Part shown: one piece after another, positions 43,538 to 53,290 of the stretch
How the letters are laid out: each line of letters opens with the position of its first letter
How positions within the stretch are numbered: the stretch's first letter is position 1
Source: Streptococcus mitis
GTDB taxonomy: Bacteria; Bacillota; Bacilli; Lactobacillales; Streptococcaceae
Length of the DNA: 64,000 nt
Assembly: GCF_000722765.2 (NCBI RefSeq)
Contig: NZ_CP028415.1
Location: 564,501-628,500 of the forward strand
Direction of reading: 5' to 3'
Position numbers and translations under genes: made by a program
Notes under the pieces: model-generated
What the model saw: only the letters and a program-made list of their open reading frames with translations
What the model was told of the DNA's origin: nothing
The model's database searches: none

Positions 43538-45076
43538 ATGAAAAAGTATTTACGATATAGTATCGTTTTCCTAGTTGCCTTGCTTTTTTTAGGTGCTTGT
43601 GGAAAGAAGGAGGAATCCTCTTCAGAGGTAATGGATCAGATTGATATTGCGAATTCTCTTGAAAAGGACAATTTTGATGAGTGGTATCGTTCTTTTGGAA
43701 CGATTGAACATTTATCAGGTGAGATGCCCTTATTTGGAACCATTGATCTTGGTTATAATGGTCAGGCCATTATTGTAAGAGATGGAAAAGAGATGTTGCA
43801 TGGCCGTGATCGTGGTGGAATAATGAAAGGTCAATTTACGATTAAAAAGTATGTAGGGGACACGAAGGTCACGACTATTGATTACGAGCTAGACAAAACC
43901 TATGTCGTTGGAAAGTCATACTCTAAAACAACAGTCCTACCTGAAGTTGAGGTATCGCTTTCTATATCTCAGGAAGAGATTGACCGCATCGAAACCGACT
44001 ATAAAGATCAGTCTTATACTTTTTATGGCTACAAGGACCCTAACGGTTATCTCATCTTGACAGATGGTAAAGAAGACAAACCAACAGTCTATCTTTACAA
44101 GCTGGAGCAACCTATGGAATTGAAAGTCACTGCCGATAAGGCTACGGTACGTAAGGAACCTCTCTATGATTCAGAAGTGATTACGGAACTCAGCAAGAAT
44201 CAAAGAATAACCGCTTCTAATTCGGTTGCTGGGGAGAGAAAAGATAGAGGTCATATTTGGTACCAAATTGATGTAGAAGGTAAAACTGGTTTTATACTGC
44301 AAGCGGATATTATAGATCCTAAAACAAATCGTTACCCTACCAATATGATTGCTACGAGACGTCCATTTAAGGAACCAGAAATCTTGAATGGAAATCTGCA
44401 TCTAATAGCAGATACATGGGTTAATGCTGCGGGTGAAGAAATCACTATCAAACCAGATGGCAGTATGAGTAACGGAGATCGCTTGCAGATAGGATCTGAG
44501 ACAATAGATATACCTGTACTGATTGTTGAAAGAACAGAAGAGAGTGTCCTTGTTTATCCGGCTAATTCACCAAGCGACCCTCATGGTGGTCGGTCAGATA
44601 GCAGTAAGGATCGGATAGCTTTCTCAAACAAGCCAATTATTCCATCAGATAAGTTTTTCTACAGAAAATCAGATGGCGTAACAACTTTTGATAATACAAG
44701 CTCTCAAAATGCTACTGATCAGGAAACAAGTCAGAGTTCAAGTCGCGAACCTGTAGTGGGCAATCCATATGTTCAACATCCTCAAAAGGATGAAATGTCT
44801 CTGGTAGCAGGTAGTTGGTCGACAACTGGTTCAAAACCTAAAAACTTGATTATTCACGATTCTGGCTTAGTCAATAAATATGAACGAATCTTTTTGTCCA
44901 AGAACCAGGAAGGAGCCGTTGGAAAGCGATTTGAGATTGGAAGACGAGCAACAACGCCTGTACTCTTTATACCAGCAGGAACTGCCCATGGTGCGTCAGA
45001 TTCATCCAAAGATCGCCTGTTCTATGAAGAATTTGGGAAATCAGACAGGGCTGAAGATTATTACTACCGAGATTAG
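43538..45076 (+). CDS. Lipoprotein with SH3b-like domain and repeated C-terminal modules
   Basis: 512 residues. The lipobox is LLFLGAC, followed by a Ser/Glu-rich stretch. A bacterial SH3-like segment (about residues 190-255: LKVTADKATVRKEPLYDSEV ... GKTGFILQADI) may bind wall components. Two related modules follow, each with a serine-rich SDSSKDR motif and an acid, aromatic end (KFFYR; FYEEFG). They resemble the streptococcal DUF6287 domain. The exact function is unknown. AAGG precedes ATG 43538; it has its own terminator. Confidence 0.82.
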   Translation: MKKYLRYSIVFLVALLFLGACGKKEESSSEVMDQIDIANSLEKDNFDEWYRSFGTIEHLSGEMPLFGTIDLGYNGQAIIVRDGKEMLHGRDRGGIMKGQFTIKKYVGDTKVTTIDYELDKTYVVGKSYSKTTVLPEVEVSLSISQEEIDRIETDYKDQSYTFYGYKDPNGYLILTDGKEDKPTVYLYKLEQPMELKVTADKATVRKEPLYDSEVITELSKNQRITASNSVAGERKDRGHIWYQIDVEGKTGFILQADIIDPKTNRYPTNMIATRRPFKEPEILNGNLHLIADTWVNAAGEEITIKPDGSMSNGDRLQIGSETIDIPVLIVERTEESVLVYPANSPSDPHGGRSDSSKDRIAFSNKPIIPSDKFFYRKSDGVTTFDNTSSQNATDQETSQSSSREPVVGNPYVQHPQKDEMSLVAGSWSTTGSKPKNLIIHDSGLVNKYERIFLSKNQEGAVGKRFEIGRRATTPVLFIPAGTAHGASDSSKDRLFYEEFGKSDRAEDYYYRD

Positions 45077-45093
45077 AAGAGTTGTTCAAAATC

Positions 45094-45127
45094 AAAAGAA
45101 TGTCGCAAGATTGTGGCGTTCTTTTTT
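45094..45127 (+). terminator. Lipoprotein gene terminator
   Basis: AAAGAATGTCGC / GTGGCGTTCTTT stem with wobbles and a T run. Confidence 0.8.
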
Positions 45128-45203
45128 GTTTGTCCAATACTTCCCTATATAAGTCCCTAAGAATGAATTAATCAAATCCAAACAGAGTCAGTCGTTCGCA
45201 AAC

Positions 45204-45277
45204 AGTCTATTTTTCTTGAAAAAATAGGCTTTTTTTTCTAAAAATCCCTAGTCAAGCGCTTTATTTTTTTGTATAAT
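45204..45277 (+). promoter_or_regulatory. Second hairpin and spx promoter
   Basis: AGTCTATTTTT / AAAAAATAGGCT hairpin with seven T (45204-45237) may be a further terminator. TATAAT at 45272-45277 is the spx -10. Confidence 0.55.
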
Positions 45278-45311
45278 AGAAGTAGTAAAGTATAGATAAG
45301 AAGAGAAAAGC

Positions 45312-45713
45312 ATGATTACACTATTTCTATCACCGAGTTGTACATCATGTCGTAAGGCTAAGGCCTGGTTAGAGAAACATAAGGTACCTTTTGTGGAACA
45401 CAATATCATGACCAGCCCTTTAACAAGAAAAGAATTGCAACACATCCTTTCCTTGACCGAAAATGGTACTGATGACATCATTTCAACTCGTTCAAAAATT
45501 TTTCAAAAATTGAATATTGATGTAGAGAGTATTTCGGTATCGGAATTGCTTCATTTGATTGAGCAGTATCCTAGTCTTTTGCGTCGTCCAATTATTATTG
45601 ATGCCAAGCGCATGCAAATCGGTTTTAATGAAGATGAGATTCGTGCTTTTCTCTCTCGTAGTTATCGTAAGCAAGAACTAAAAGAAGCAAGAATGAGAGC
45701 TGGTATTAGTTAA
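45312..45713 (+). CDS. spx: Spx-family redox regulator
   Basis: 133 residues, ArsC-like thioredoxin fold. The redox switch Cys10/Cys13 lies in PSCTSC, and an RPIIID segment with basic C-terminus completes the fold. Spx binds the RNA polymerase alpha C-terminal domain and adjusts the oxidative stress response; streptococci have two paralogues (A1, A2), and which one this is cannot be fixed by eye. The stop overlaps the UPF0223 start by one base. Confidence 0.92.
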   Translation: MITLFLSPSCTSCRKAKAWLEKHKVPFVEHNIMTSPLTRKELQHILSLTENGTDDIISTRSKIFQKLNIDVESISVSELLHLIEQYPSLLRRPIIIDAKRMQIGFNEDEIRAFLSRSYRKQELKEARMRAGIS

Positions 45714-45991
45714 TGAACAAACAGTATAGTTACCCACTAGATTTGTCGTGGAGCACTGAAGAACTTGCTTCAGTGCTTTCTTTTTTTAATGATGTTGAAG
45801 CTGCTTATGAAGACAAGGTAGAGGCTAAAAAGTTACTGGACTCTTATAAGGGATTCAAAGCGGTCGTGCCAAGCAAGAGTGAGGAGAAACGTTTGGGACG
45901 AGAATTTGAAACAGTGAGTGGCTATTCGCTTTATCGAGCAGTTCAGGCTGCCAAGGAAAAAGGGGAAGGGAAGATTTCTCTTGGAAAGTAA
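45713..45991 (+). CDS. UPF0223 family protein
   Basis: 92 residues: [29 protein letters not shown] followed by a basic helical region, the UPF0223 pattern. Function unknown. Coupled to spx by TAATG and overlapping the next gene. Confidence 0.9.
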   Translation: MNKQYSYPLDLSWSTEELASVLSFFNDVEAAYEDKVEAKKLLDSYKGFKAVVPSKSEEKRLGREFETVSGYSLYRAVQAAKEKGEGKISLGK

Positions 45992-46754
45992 ATTTGAATT
46001 TGCTAAAGAGCTTGTTAAGAAAGCAGGTCAGTACATTCTTGACCATATGCAGGAAGACTTGTGTGTTGAAACCAAGTCCTCTCCAACAGATTTGGTGACC
46101 AGACTGGACAAGGAAGTTCAGGAACTCTTGGTTAGTGAGATTTTGTCCTGTTATCCTGAGGATAAGATTTGTGCTGAAGAAGGTTGTCTGAGAGCTTCGG
46201 TTCAAGAGGGCAAGGTTTGGGTTATTGATCCGATTGATGGTACTAATAACTTTGTCGCCCAGCAGGAAGATTTTGCTGTCATGATGGCTTATTTTGAAAA
46301 TGGTCAGGGCCAGTTTGGCCTGATTTATGATGTAGTCAAGGGGGATTGTTATCACGGTGGTGGTAAGTTTCCAGTTTGTAGAAATGATCATCCCCTAGCT
46401 CCCTTTAAAGCAAAACCCCTTGGAGATTTTCTCATTGCAGGAAATAGTGGGATGCTGGAAACCAATGAATGGGGACTGGCTGATTTGGCTCGTGCGGTCC
46501 TCGGTGTTCGTGTCTATGGGAGTGCGGCCATTAGTTTTGCCAAGATTTTATCAGGGCGTTTGTTGACCTATGTCACCTATCTGCAACCATGGGATTATGC
46601 TGCGGCTAGTATTTTAGGGGAAAGTCTGGGCTATCGTGTTGTGACCCTTTCTGGTCAACCTCTTGATTTTCAAACTAGACAACCGGTCATGATGTTACCT
46701 CTTGAGATGCAGGAGGAAATTCAGTCCTATATTTACGAAAGGAAAAGAACTTAG
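45981..46754 (+). CDS. Inositol monophosphatase family protein (SuhB-like)
   Basis: 257 residues. The metal-binding motifs are AEEG (about residue 60), [12 protein letters not shown] and [16 protein letters not shown], complete for the family. Substrate unknown; it may act on inositol phosphates or other sugar phosphates. TTG 45981 is chosen because it starts the fold ([11 protein letters not shown]), with GGGAAG upstream; longer in-frame starts lie in the UPF0223 gene. Confidence 0.9.
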   Translation: MESKFEFAKELVKKAGQYILDHMQEDLCVETKSSPTDLVTRLDKEVQELLVSEILSCYPEDKICAEEGCLRASVQEGKVWVIDPIDGTNNFVAQQEDFAVMMAYFENGQGQFGLIYDVVKGDCYHGGGKFPVCRNDHPLAPFKAKPLGDFLIAGNSGMLETNEWGLADLARAVLGVRVYGSAAISFAKILSGRLLTYVTYLQPWDYAAASILGESLGYRVVTLSGQPLDFQTRQPVMMLPLEMQEEIQSYIYERKRT

Positions 46755-48059
46755 ATGCAATTTCCAGAAGGATTTGTTAAAAAATATGAAGAGATACTAG
46801 GAGATGAGGCAAGAGATTTTCTTGCCTCTTTTGAGGAGGAAGCGGTTTCGGCCTTTCGGGTCAATCCTTTAAAAGAAGCGCCAGTTTCTTTTCCTGATGC
46901 CATTCCTCAAACTCCTTGGGGCCACTACGGGAAGGTTTCAGGGAAATCGCCTGAGCATGCTACTGGTTTGGTTTATTCGCAAGAACCCGCTGCCCAGATG
47001 GTTGCTCAGGTAGCCCTGCCCAGTCCTGGTATGAAAGTCTTGGATTTGGCTGCTGCACCGGGTGGAAAATCAACTCAGCTGGCAGCCTATCTAGCAGGGG
47101 AGGGTCTCCTTGTTTCCAATGAAATTTCAAGCAAACGGGCTAAGATTTTAGTAGAAAACATGGAGCGCTTTGGAGCGACGAATGTCGTGGTGACCAATGA
47201 ATCTACTGATCGTTTGGCTAAGGTCTTCAAAGGCTATTTTGACTTAATCGTTCTTGATGCCCCTTGCTCTGGTGAAGGAATGTTTCGTAAGCAACCAGAT
47301 GCTATGGACTATTGGAGCTTAGATTATCCGAGTCAATGCGCTAACTTGCAAAGAGAAATTCTGGAAGATGCAGTAACCATGCTAGCTGAAGGTGGTCGCT
47401 TGGTTTATTCGACCTGTACCTGGGCACCAGAGGAAAACGAAGAGATTGTCAAGTGGTTGCTGGAAGAGTATGATTTTGACTTGTTGCCAGTTGAACATAT
47501 CAATGGAATGGTAGCTGGTATTGATCTGCCAGAAACGGCTCGGATGTACCCTCATCATTTTAAGGGAGAGGGTCAGTTTGTCGCGCATTTACAATTTAAA
47601 GGTGACAATCCAGCTCTTAAATTTAAGGCAAGTAAGAGCAATCTCAGTCGAGAACAAGTTGCCTTGTGGCAGGAATTTGCCCAAAAACATTTGCAGGTCA
47701 ATCTAAGGGGAATCTTGCAGACTTTTGGTGACCAACTCTATCTCCTGCCAGAACTTTTGCCAGATTTAGGGAAACTCAAGATTGCTCGCAATGGTTTGCA
47801 TCTGGGTACCTTTAAGAAGAAACGCTTTGAACCTAGTTTCGCTCTTGGCCTAGCCTTGAAACCGAGTCAGGTCAAGCAGTCGGTTGAAATTGACCAAGAA
47901 GCGTTTGTAAAGTATGCCGCTGGAGAAACTGTTCAGCTGGCAGAAAGTCTGCCAAATGGTTGGTACCAAGTTTTGGTTCAAGGAAATGGGTTGGGCTTTG
48001 CTAAGGTGACGGGAAATGTTTTGAAAAATTATTTTCCAAAAGGCCTCAGATTCAAGTGA
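46755..48059 (+). CDS. 16S rRNA (cytosine-C5) methyltransferase, RsmF/NOL1-Nop2-Sun family
   Basis: 434 residues. SAM motif VLDLAAAPGGKS (about residues 94-105), catalytic Cys in LDAPCSGEGMF and second Cys in VYSTCTW, then a C-terminal PUA-like domain with PKGLRFK ending. The RsmF target is a C5-cytosine in 16S rRNA. Directly after the phosphatase, with AAAGGAAAAG before ATG 46755. Confidence 0.9.
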   Translation: MQFPEGFVKKYEEILGDEARDFLASFEEEAVSAFRVNPLKEAPVSFPDAIPQTPWGHYGKVSGKSPEHATGLVYSQEPAAQMVAQVALPSPGMKVLDLAAAPGGKSTQLAAYLAGEGLLVSNEISSKRAKILVENMERFGATNVVVTNESTDRLAKVFKGYFDLIVLDAPCSGEGMFRKQPDAMDYWSLDYPSQCANLQREILEDAVTMLAEGGRLVYSTCTWAPEENEEIVKWLLEEYDFDLLPVEHINGMVAGIDLPETARMYPHHFKGEGQFVAHLQFKGDNPALKFKASKSNLSREQVALWQEFAQKHLQVNLRGILQTFGDQLYLLPELLPDLGKLKIARNGLHLGTFKKKRFEPSFALGLALKPSQVKQSVEIDQEAFVKYAAGETVQLAESLPNGWYQVLVQGNGLGFAKVTGNVLKNYFPKGLRFK

Positions 48060-48085
48060 AAATGCTAGTCAAAGTAGCTTGTCTA

Positions 48086-48094
48086 TGTTATAGT
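48086..48094 (+). promoter_or_regulatory. Extended -10 directly before the 42-codon ORF
   Basis: TGTTATAGT (hexamer 48089-48094). ATG 48101 lies six bases further. Confidence 0.5.
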
Positions 48095-48100
48095 GGAAGT

Positions 48101-48229
48101 ATGGATTTTTTTCAAATTATCTTTCATTTTAAGTCAAAAATGGTGGGCAAGGTAACTGAGCAAATGACTAGTAAAACTAAGCAAAGAACTTCAGTTGGCT
48201 CCCAATTTTCAAAAGAAAAACATAAATAA
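48101..48229 (+). CDS. 42-residue hypothetical protein upstream of pstS
   Basis: Short basic protein starting MDFFQIIFHFKSKMVGK and ending KEKHK, with hydrophobic N-terminus and Ser/Thr/Lys-rich tail. There is no good ribosome site (GGAAG touches the ATG), but the extended -10 lies six bases upstream, as at other candidate leaderless genes here. It precedes the pst operon and may be co-transcribed. Not recognised. Confidence 0.5.
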   Translation: MDFFQIIFHFKSKMVGKVTEQMTSKTKQRTSVGSQFSKEKHK

Positions 48230-48279
48230 ATAGTTGAAAAAATTCACAGCATTCACCATTATTTTCAAGGAGAAAAACA

Positions 48280-49158
48280 GTGAAAAAAAGGAAAAAACTC
48301 GCTCTATCCCTTGCGGCTCTTTTGCTAGCAGGCTCTTTGGCGGGATGTGCTAGCTGGATTGATCGTGGAGAATCTATGACAGCTGTTGGCTCAACTGCTC
48401 TTCAGCCCTTGGTTGAAGCAGCAGCAGATGAATTTGGCTCTATGCACGTTGGAAAAACAGTCAACGTCCAAGGTGGAGGATCTGGTACAGGTCTGTCTCA
48501 GGTTCAATCTGGAGCCGTTGATGTAGGAAATTCAGACGTATTTGCCGAGGAAAAAGACGGTATTAACGCATCCGCTCTAGTGGACCATAAGGTAGCCGTA
48601 GCGGGCTTGGCAGTCATTGTAAACAAAGAAGTTGATGTTGAAAATCTGACAACTGAACAACTCCGTAGCATCTTCACAGGTCAAGTGACCAACTGGAAAG
48701 AAGTCGGTGGGAAAGACCTAACCATTTCCATTATCAACCGCGCGGCAAGTTCTGGTTCGCGTGCAACCTTTGATAGTGTTGTCATGGATGGTCAATCTGC
48801 CGTGCAGAGTCAAGAACAGGATTCAAATGGGATGGTCAAAAACATTGTTTCCCAGACACCAGGAGCCATTTCTTACCTAGCCTTTGCCTATGTGGATGAT
48901 TCAGTTAAACGTATGAAGTTGAATGGCTATGAGCCGATTGCAGAAAATGTTACAAGTAATAACTGGCCTTTGTGGTCTTATGAACACATGTACACCCTAG
49001 GTCAACCAAATGAATTGGTGGCAGAATTTCTCAACTTTGTCCTCTCTGATGAAGCGCAAAGTGGAATCGTTAAGGGGATGGGCTATATTTCTGTCAAGGA
49101 AATGAAGGTTGAAAAAGATGCTGTAGGAACGGTGACAGCACTAGAAGGGAGTCACTAA
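48280..49158 (+). CDS. pstS: Phosphate ABC transporter substrate-binding lipoprotein PstS
   Basis: 292 residues with lipobox LAGSLAGCA. Phosphate-binding motifs include [23 protein letters not shown] and [12 protein letters not shown]. It is anchored outside the membrane and hands phosphate to PstCA. GTG 48280 follows AAGGAG. The stop overlaps the pstC start by one base. Confidence 0.95.
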   Translation: MKKRKKLALSLAALLLAGSLAGCASWIDRGESMTAVGSTALQPLVEAAADEFGSMHVGKTVNVQGGGSGTGLSQVQSGAVDVGNSDVFAEEKDGINASALVDHKVAVAGLAVIVNKEVDVENLTTEQLRSIFTGQVTNWKEVGGKDLTISIINRAASSGSRATFDSVVMDGQSAVQSQEQDSNGMVKNIVSQTPGAISYLAFAYVDDSVKRMKLNGYEPIAENVTSNNWPLWSYEHMYTLGQPNELVAEFLNFVLSDEAQSGIVKGMGYISVKEMKVEKDAVGTVTALEGSH

Positions 49159-50075
49159 TGAATCAAGAAGAATTAGCTAAAAAATTACTTTCTCCCTCAA
49201 AGAACTCTCGTTTAGAGAAACTTGGAAAAGGCTTGACCTTTGCCTGTCTGTCTTTGATTGTCATCATTGTGGCTATGATTTTGATTTTTGTAGCTCAAAA
49301 AGGCTTGTCGACCTTCTTTATCAATGGAGTTAATATCTTTGATTTCCTTTTTGGCCAAACTTGGAATCCTTCAGGTAAACAATTTGGTGCCCTTCCCATG
49401 ATTTTGGGTTCCTTTATTGTCACAATCCTATCAGCTCTTATCGCAACTCCTTTTGCCATTGGTGCGGCAGTCTTTATGACCGAAGTCTCACCAAAAGGTG
49501 CTAGAATCTTGCAACCAGCTATTGAATTGCTGGTCGGGATTCCTTCAGTCGTGTATGGATTTATCGGTTTGCAGGTCGTAGTTCCCTTTGTTCGCAGTGT
49601 CTTTGGTGGAACTGGATTTGGAATTTTGTCAGGGATTTTCGTTCTCTTTGTCATGATATTACCGACGGTAACCTTTATGACAACCGATAGCTTGCGTGCG
49701 GTACCTCGTCACTACCGCGAAGCTAGTTTGGCTATGGGGGCCACTCGTTGGCAAACTATCTGGCGAGTGACTTTGAAGGCAGCGCGTTCAGGGATTTTCA
49801 CAGCAGTGGTCTTTGGGATGGCGCGTGCCTTTGGTGAGGCTTTGGCCATTCAGATGGTAGTCGGAAACTCAGCCGTTGTCCCAACTTCATTGACAACACC
49901 TGCTGCGACCTTGACCTCTGTTTTGACCATGGGTATCGGAAATACCGTTATGGGAACCGTTGACAATAACGTTCTCTGGTCACTGGCCTTAGTCTTGCTT
50001 TTGATGAGTTTGGCCTTCAACAGTGTGATTAAATTGATTACGAAAGAAAGAGGAAAGAAAAACTATGCACGCTAA
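49158..50075 (+). CDS. pstC: Phosphate ABC transporter permease PstC
   Basis: 305 residues, six helices. The cytosolic EAA-like loop is YREASLAMGATRWQTIWRVTLKAARSGI, with ELLVGIPSVVYGF typical of PstC. Overlaps pstS (TAATG) and pstA (11 nt). Confidence 0.95.
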   Translation: MNQEELAKKLLSPSKNSRLEKLGKGLTFACLSLIVIIVAMILIFVAQKGLSTFFINGVNIFDFLFGQTWNPSGKQFGALPMILGSFIVTILSALIATPFAIGAAVFMTEVSPKGARILQPAIELLVGIPSVVYGFIGLQVVVPFVRSVFGGTGFGILSGIFVLFVMILPTVTFMTTDSLRAVPRHYREASLAMGATRWQTIWRVTLKAARSGIFTAVVFGMARAFGEALAIQMVVGNSAVVPTSLTTPAATLTSVLTMGIGNTVMGTVDNNVLWSLALVLLLMSLAFNSVIKLITKERGKKNYAR

Positions 50076-50949
50076 GAAATTAGATAAAATTGCAACAGCT
50101 GTCCTCTACTCAATTGCAGGAATTATCGTTGCCATCTTGGCATCCTTGATTCTCTATATCTTGGTTCGTGGTTTGCCCCACATCTCTTGGTCTTTCTTGA
50201 CTGGCAAATCATCTTCTTACCAAGCAGGCGGAGGGATTGGAATTCAGCTCTATAATTCCTTCTTCCTTTTGGTCATTACCTTGATTATCTCTGTGCCCTT
50301 GTCAATGGGAGCTGGGATTTTCCTAGCTGAATATGCTAAAAAAGGTCCTGTGACCAATTTTGTCAGAACCTGTATTGAAATCTTGTCTTCACTGCCATCA
50401 GTGGTTGTGGGTCTCTTTGGTTACTTGATCTTTGTAGTTCAGTTTGAGTATGGATTTTCAATCATTTCAGGTGCCTTGGCCTTGACGGTCTTTAACCTGC
50501 CTCAGATGACTCGTAATGTTGAGGACAGCTTGAAACACGTTCACCATACGCAACGTGAGGCTGGTTTAGCCCTTGGAATTTCTCGCTGGGAGACAGTGGT
50601 CCATGTGGTCATTCCAGAAGCCCTACCAGGTATTGTGACGGGGGTTGTCTTGGCCTCTGGTCGTATCTTTGGTGAGGCTGCGGCTCTTATCTATACAGCA
50701 GGACAATCCGCTCCAGCCCTTGACTGGTCTAACTGGAATATTCTCAGTGTGACCAGCCCAATCTCTATCTTCCGTCAAGCAGAAACCTTGGCTGTCCACA
50801 TCTGGAAAGTCAATAGTGAAGGTACCATTCCAGATGGAACCATTGTATCAGCAGGTTCTGCAGCCGTGCTCCTCATCTTTATCCTCATCTTTAACTTTGG
50901 AGCCCGTAAACTCGGAAGCTACCTACATAAGAAATTAACCGCTGCCTAA
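50065..50949 (+). CDS. pstA: Phosphate ABC transporter permease PstA
   Basis: 294 residues, six helices with EILSSLPSVVVGLFGYLIFV and the EAA loop QREAGLALGISRWETVVHVVIPEALPGI. Pairs with PstC to form the channel. Starts within the end of pstC. Confidence 0.95.
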   Translation: MHAKKLDKIATAVLYSIAGIIVAILASLILYILVRGLPHISWSFLTGKSSSYQAGGGIGIQLYNSFFLLVITLIISVPLSMGAGIFLAEYAKKGPVTNFVRTCIEILSSLPSVVVGLFGYLIFVVQFEYGFSIISGALALTVFNLPQMTRNVEDSLKHVHHTQREAGLALGISRWETVVHVVIPEALPGIVTGVVLASGRIFGEAAALIYTAGQSAPALDWSNWNILSVTSPISIFRQAETLAVHIWKVNSEGTIPDGTIVSAGSAAVLLIFILIFNFGARKLGSYLHKKLTAA

Positions 50950-50959
50950 AGGAGAAGCC

Positions 50960-51763
50960 ATGTCAAAATATAATTGGGATGAAAAGCATATCATCACCTT
51001 TCCTGAAGAGAAAGTGGCCCTCTCTACTAAGGATTTACATGTTTACTACGGTAAAAATGAATCTATTAAGGGCATCGATATGCAATTTGAAAAGAATAAA
51101 ATTACAGCCTTAATTGGCCCTTCTGGTTCAGGGAAATCAACCTACCTCCGCAGTCTCAATCGTATGAATGATACCATTGATATTGCCAAGGTCACAGGTC
51201 AAATCCTCTACCAAGGGATTGATGTTAACCGTCCAGAAATCAACGTTTATGAAATGCGCAAGCATATCGGGATGGTCTTCCAACGACCAAATCCCTTTGC
51301 TAAGTCTATCTACCGCAACATCACTTTTGCCCATGAACGTGCAGGGGTTAAGGACAAGCAAGTCTTGGATGAAATTGTAGAAACCTCTCTTCGTCAAGCT
51401 GCCCTTTGGGACCAGGTCAAAGACGATTTGCACAAGTCAGCCTTGACCCTATCAGGTGGTCAGCAGCAACGTCTCTGTATCGCTCGTGCTATTTCGGTCA
51501 AACCAGATATCCTCTTGATGGATGAGCCTGCGTCTGCCTTGGATCCGATTGCGACAGCTCAGCTGGAAGAAACCATGCTGGAGTTGAAGAAGGATTTTAC
51601 CATTATCATCGTGACCCACAGTATGCAGCAGGCTGCGCGTGCTAGTGACTACACAGGATTTTTCTACTTGGGTGACTTGATCGAGTACGATAAGACCTCT
51701 AATATTTTCCAAAATGCCAAACTACAGTCAACCAATGACTACGTAACAGGACACTTTGGATAG
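50960..51763 (+). CDS. pstB1: Phosphate ABC transporter ATPase PstB (first copy)
   Basis: 267 residues. Walker [24 protein letters not shown] (PstB-specific Q-loop), [25 protein letters not shown] and VTHSMQQAARASD. Energises phosphate import. GGAG precedes ATG 50960. One of two PstB copies, usual in streptococci. Confidence 0.95.
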   Translation: MSKYNWDEKHIITFPEEKVALSTKDLHVYYGKNESIKGIDMQFEKNKITALIGPSGSGKSTYLRSLNRMNDTIDIAKVTGQILYQGIDVNRPEINVYEMRKHIGMVFQRPNPFAKSIYRNITFAHERAGVKDKQVLDEIVETSLRQAALWDQVKDDLHKSALTLSGGQQQRLCIARAISVKPDILLMDEPASALDPIATAQLEETMLELKKDFTIIIVTHSMQQAARASDYTGFFYLGDLIEYDKTSNIFQNAKLQSTNDYVTGHFG

Positions 51764-51775
51764 AAAGGAAACAGT

Positions 51776-52534
51776 ATGACAGAAGCGATTTTACAGGTGT
51801 CAGACCTGTCCGTTTACTACAATCAAAAAAAGGCCTTGAATAGTGTTTCCCTATCTTTCCAACCTAAGGAAATTACAGCCTTGATTGGTCCATCTGGATC
51901 AGGGAAGTCAACTCTTCTCAAGGCTATCAACCGTATGGGGGATCTCAATCCAGAGGTAACCACAACTGGTTCGGTGGTTTACAACGGTCACAACATCTAC
52001 AGTCCGCGTACAGATACAGTTGAATTGCGGAAGGAAATCGGTATGGTTTTCCAACAACCAAACCCCTTCCCTATGTCTATCTACGAAAATGTTGTCTATG
52101 GGCTTCGTATCAATGGAGTTAAGGATAAGCAGGTTCTGGATGAAGCAGTTGAAAAAGCCCTACAACGAGCTTCTATCTGGGATGAGGTCAAGGATCGCCT
52201 GCATGATTCAGCTATCGGGCTTTCAGGTGGACAACAGCAACGTGTCTGCGTTGCTCGTGTCTTGGCAACCAGTCCTAAAATCATCCTCTTGGATGAACCG
52301 ACTTCAGCCTTGGACCCTATCTCGGCTGGTAAGATTGAGGAAACCTTGTATGGTCTAAAAGATAAATACACCATGCTCTTGGTTACGCGTTCCATGCAAC
52401 AAGCCTCTCGTATCTCTGACAAGACAGGATTTTTCCTAGATGGAGATTTAATCGAGTTTAACGATACCAAGAAGATGTTCCTCAACCCACAACACAAGGA
52501 AACAGAAGATTATATTTCAGGAAAATTTGGATAA
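51776..52534 (+). CDS. pstB2: Phosphate ABC transporter ATPase PstB (second copy)
   Basis: 252 residues. Walker [39 protein letters not shown] and [11 protein letters not shown]. The switch region reads [13 protein letters not shown]: Arg replaces the usual His of the H-loop, which may lower its activity. It lies 12 nt after the first copy; the two could form a heterodimer. Confidence 0.93.
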   Translation: MTEAILQVSDLSVYYNQKKALNSVSLSFQPKEITALIGPSGSGKSTLLKAINRMGDLNPEVTTTGSVVYNGHNIYSPRTDTVELRKEIGMVFQQPNPFPMSIYENVVYGLRINGVKDKQVLDEAVEKALQRASIWDEVKDRLHDSAIGLSGGQQQRVCVARVLATSPKIILLDEPTSALDPISAGKIEETLYGLKDKYTMLLVTRSMQQASRISDKTGFFLDGDLIEFNDTKKMFLNPQHKETEDYISGKFG

Positions 52535-52545
52535 GGAGATAAATG

Positions 52546-53199
52546 ATGTTACGTTCTCAATTTGAGGAAGATTTAGAGAAATTGCACAACCAGTTCTATG
52601 CTATGGGACAAGAAGTTCTATCCCAAATCAATCGGACAGTGCGTGCCTTTGTTACGCATGACCGTGATTTGGCCAAAGAAGTTATCGAAGACGATGCAGA
52701 AGTAAACGAATACGAAGTGAAATTGGAGAAAAAATCATTTGAAATGATTGCCCTTCAACAACCAGTTTCTCAAGATTTGCGTACTGTTCTAACAGTCTTG
52801 AAGGCTGTATCTGACTTGGAACGTATGGGGGATCATGCTGTTTCCATTGCAAAGGCGGCAATTCGTATGAAGGGGGAGCAACGTATTCCAGCTGTTGAAG
52901 AAGAAATCAAGAGAATGGGTCGCGATGTCAAGAATTTCGTTGAAGCAGCCCTTGAACTCTATCTGAATGGTTCAGTAGATCAGGCCTATGAAGTAGCAGC
53001 TATGGATGAAAAAATCAACCATTACTTTGATAGCATTCGTGACTTGGCTACAGAAGAAATCAAGAAAAATCCTGATTCCATTGTTACAGGTCGTGATTAT
53101 TTCCAAGTGATTGCCTTCTTGGAACGTATTGGAGACTATGCCAAAAATATCTGTGAATGGGTTGTTTACTTTGAAACAGGTAAGATTGTCGAACTATAA
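52546..53199 (+). CDS. phoU: Phosphate signalling protein PhoU
   Basis: 217 residues, two three-helix bundles with the PhoU repeats DLRTVLTVLKAVSDLERMGDHA and FLERIGDYAKNI. It damps the phosphate response by linking PstSCAB to the sensor kinase. ATG 52546 has better spacing from AAGGAG than the ATG three bases earlier. End of the pst operon. Confidence 0.95.
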   Translation: MLRSQFEEDLEKLHNQFYAMGQEVLSQINRTVRAFVTHDRDLAKEVIEDDAEVNEYEVKLEKKSFEMIALQQPVSQDLRTVLTVLKAVSDLERMGDHAVSIAKAAIRMKGEQRIPAVEEEIKRMGRDVKNFVEAALELYLNGSVDQAYEVAAMDEKINHYFDSIRDLATEEIKKNPDSIVTGRDYFQVIAFLERIGDYAKNICEWVVYFETGKIVEL

Positions 53200-53223
53200 A
53201 GTATTCAAAGGATAAAATTATTG

Positions 53224-53256
53224 TGAAAGCTTACTTTTTAATACAGTAAGCTTTCA
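53224..53256 (+). terminator. Hairpin after phoU
   Basis: Perfect 12-bp stem TGAAAGCTTACT / AGTAAGCTTTCA; only a short T tract follows, so termination may be partial. Confidence 0.6.
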
Positions 53257-53290
53257 TTGTATAGATAGTTTACTTTGTCAGAGGTGAATA

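Noticed and set aside
45855..46391. 178-codon minus-strand frame across UPF0223 and the phosphatase gene
   Set aside because: Overlaps two well-supported genes and has no recognisable domain.
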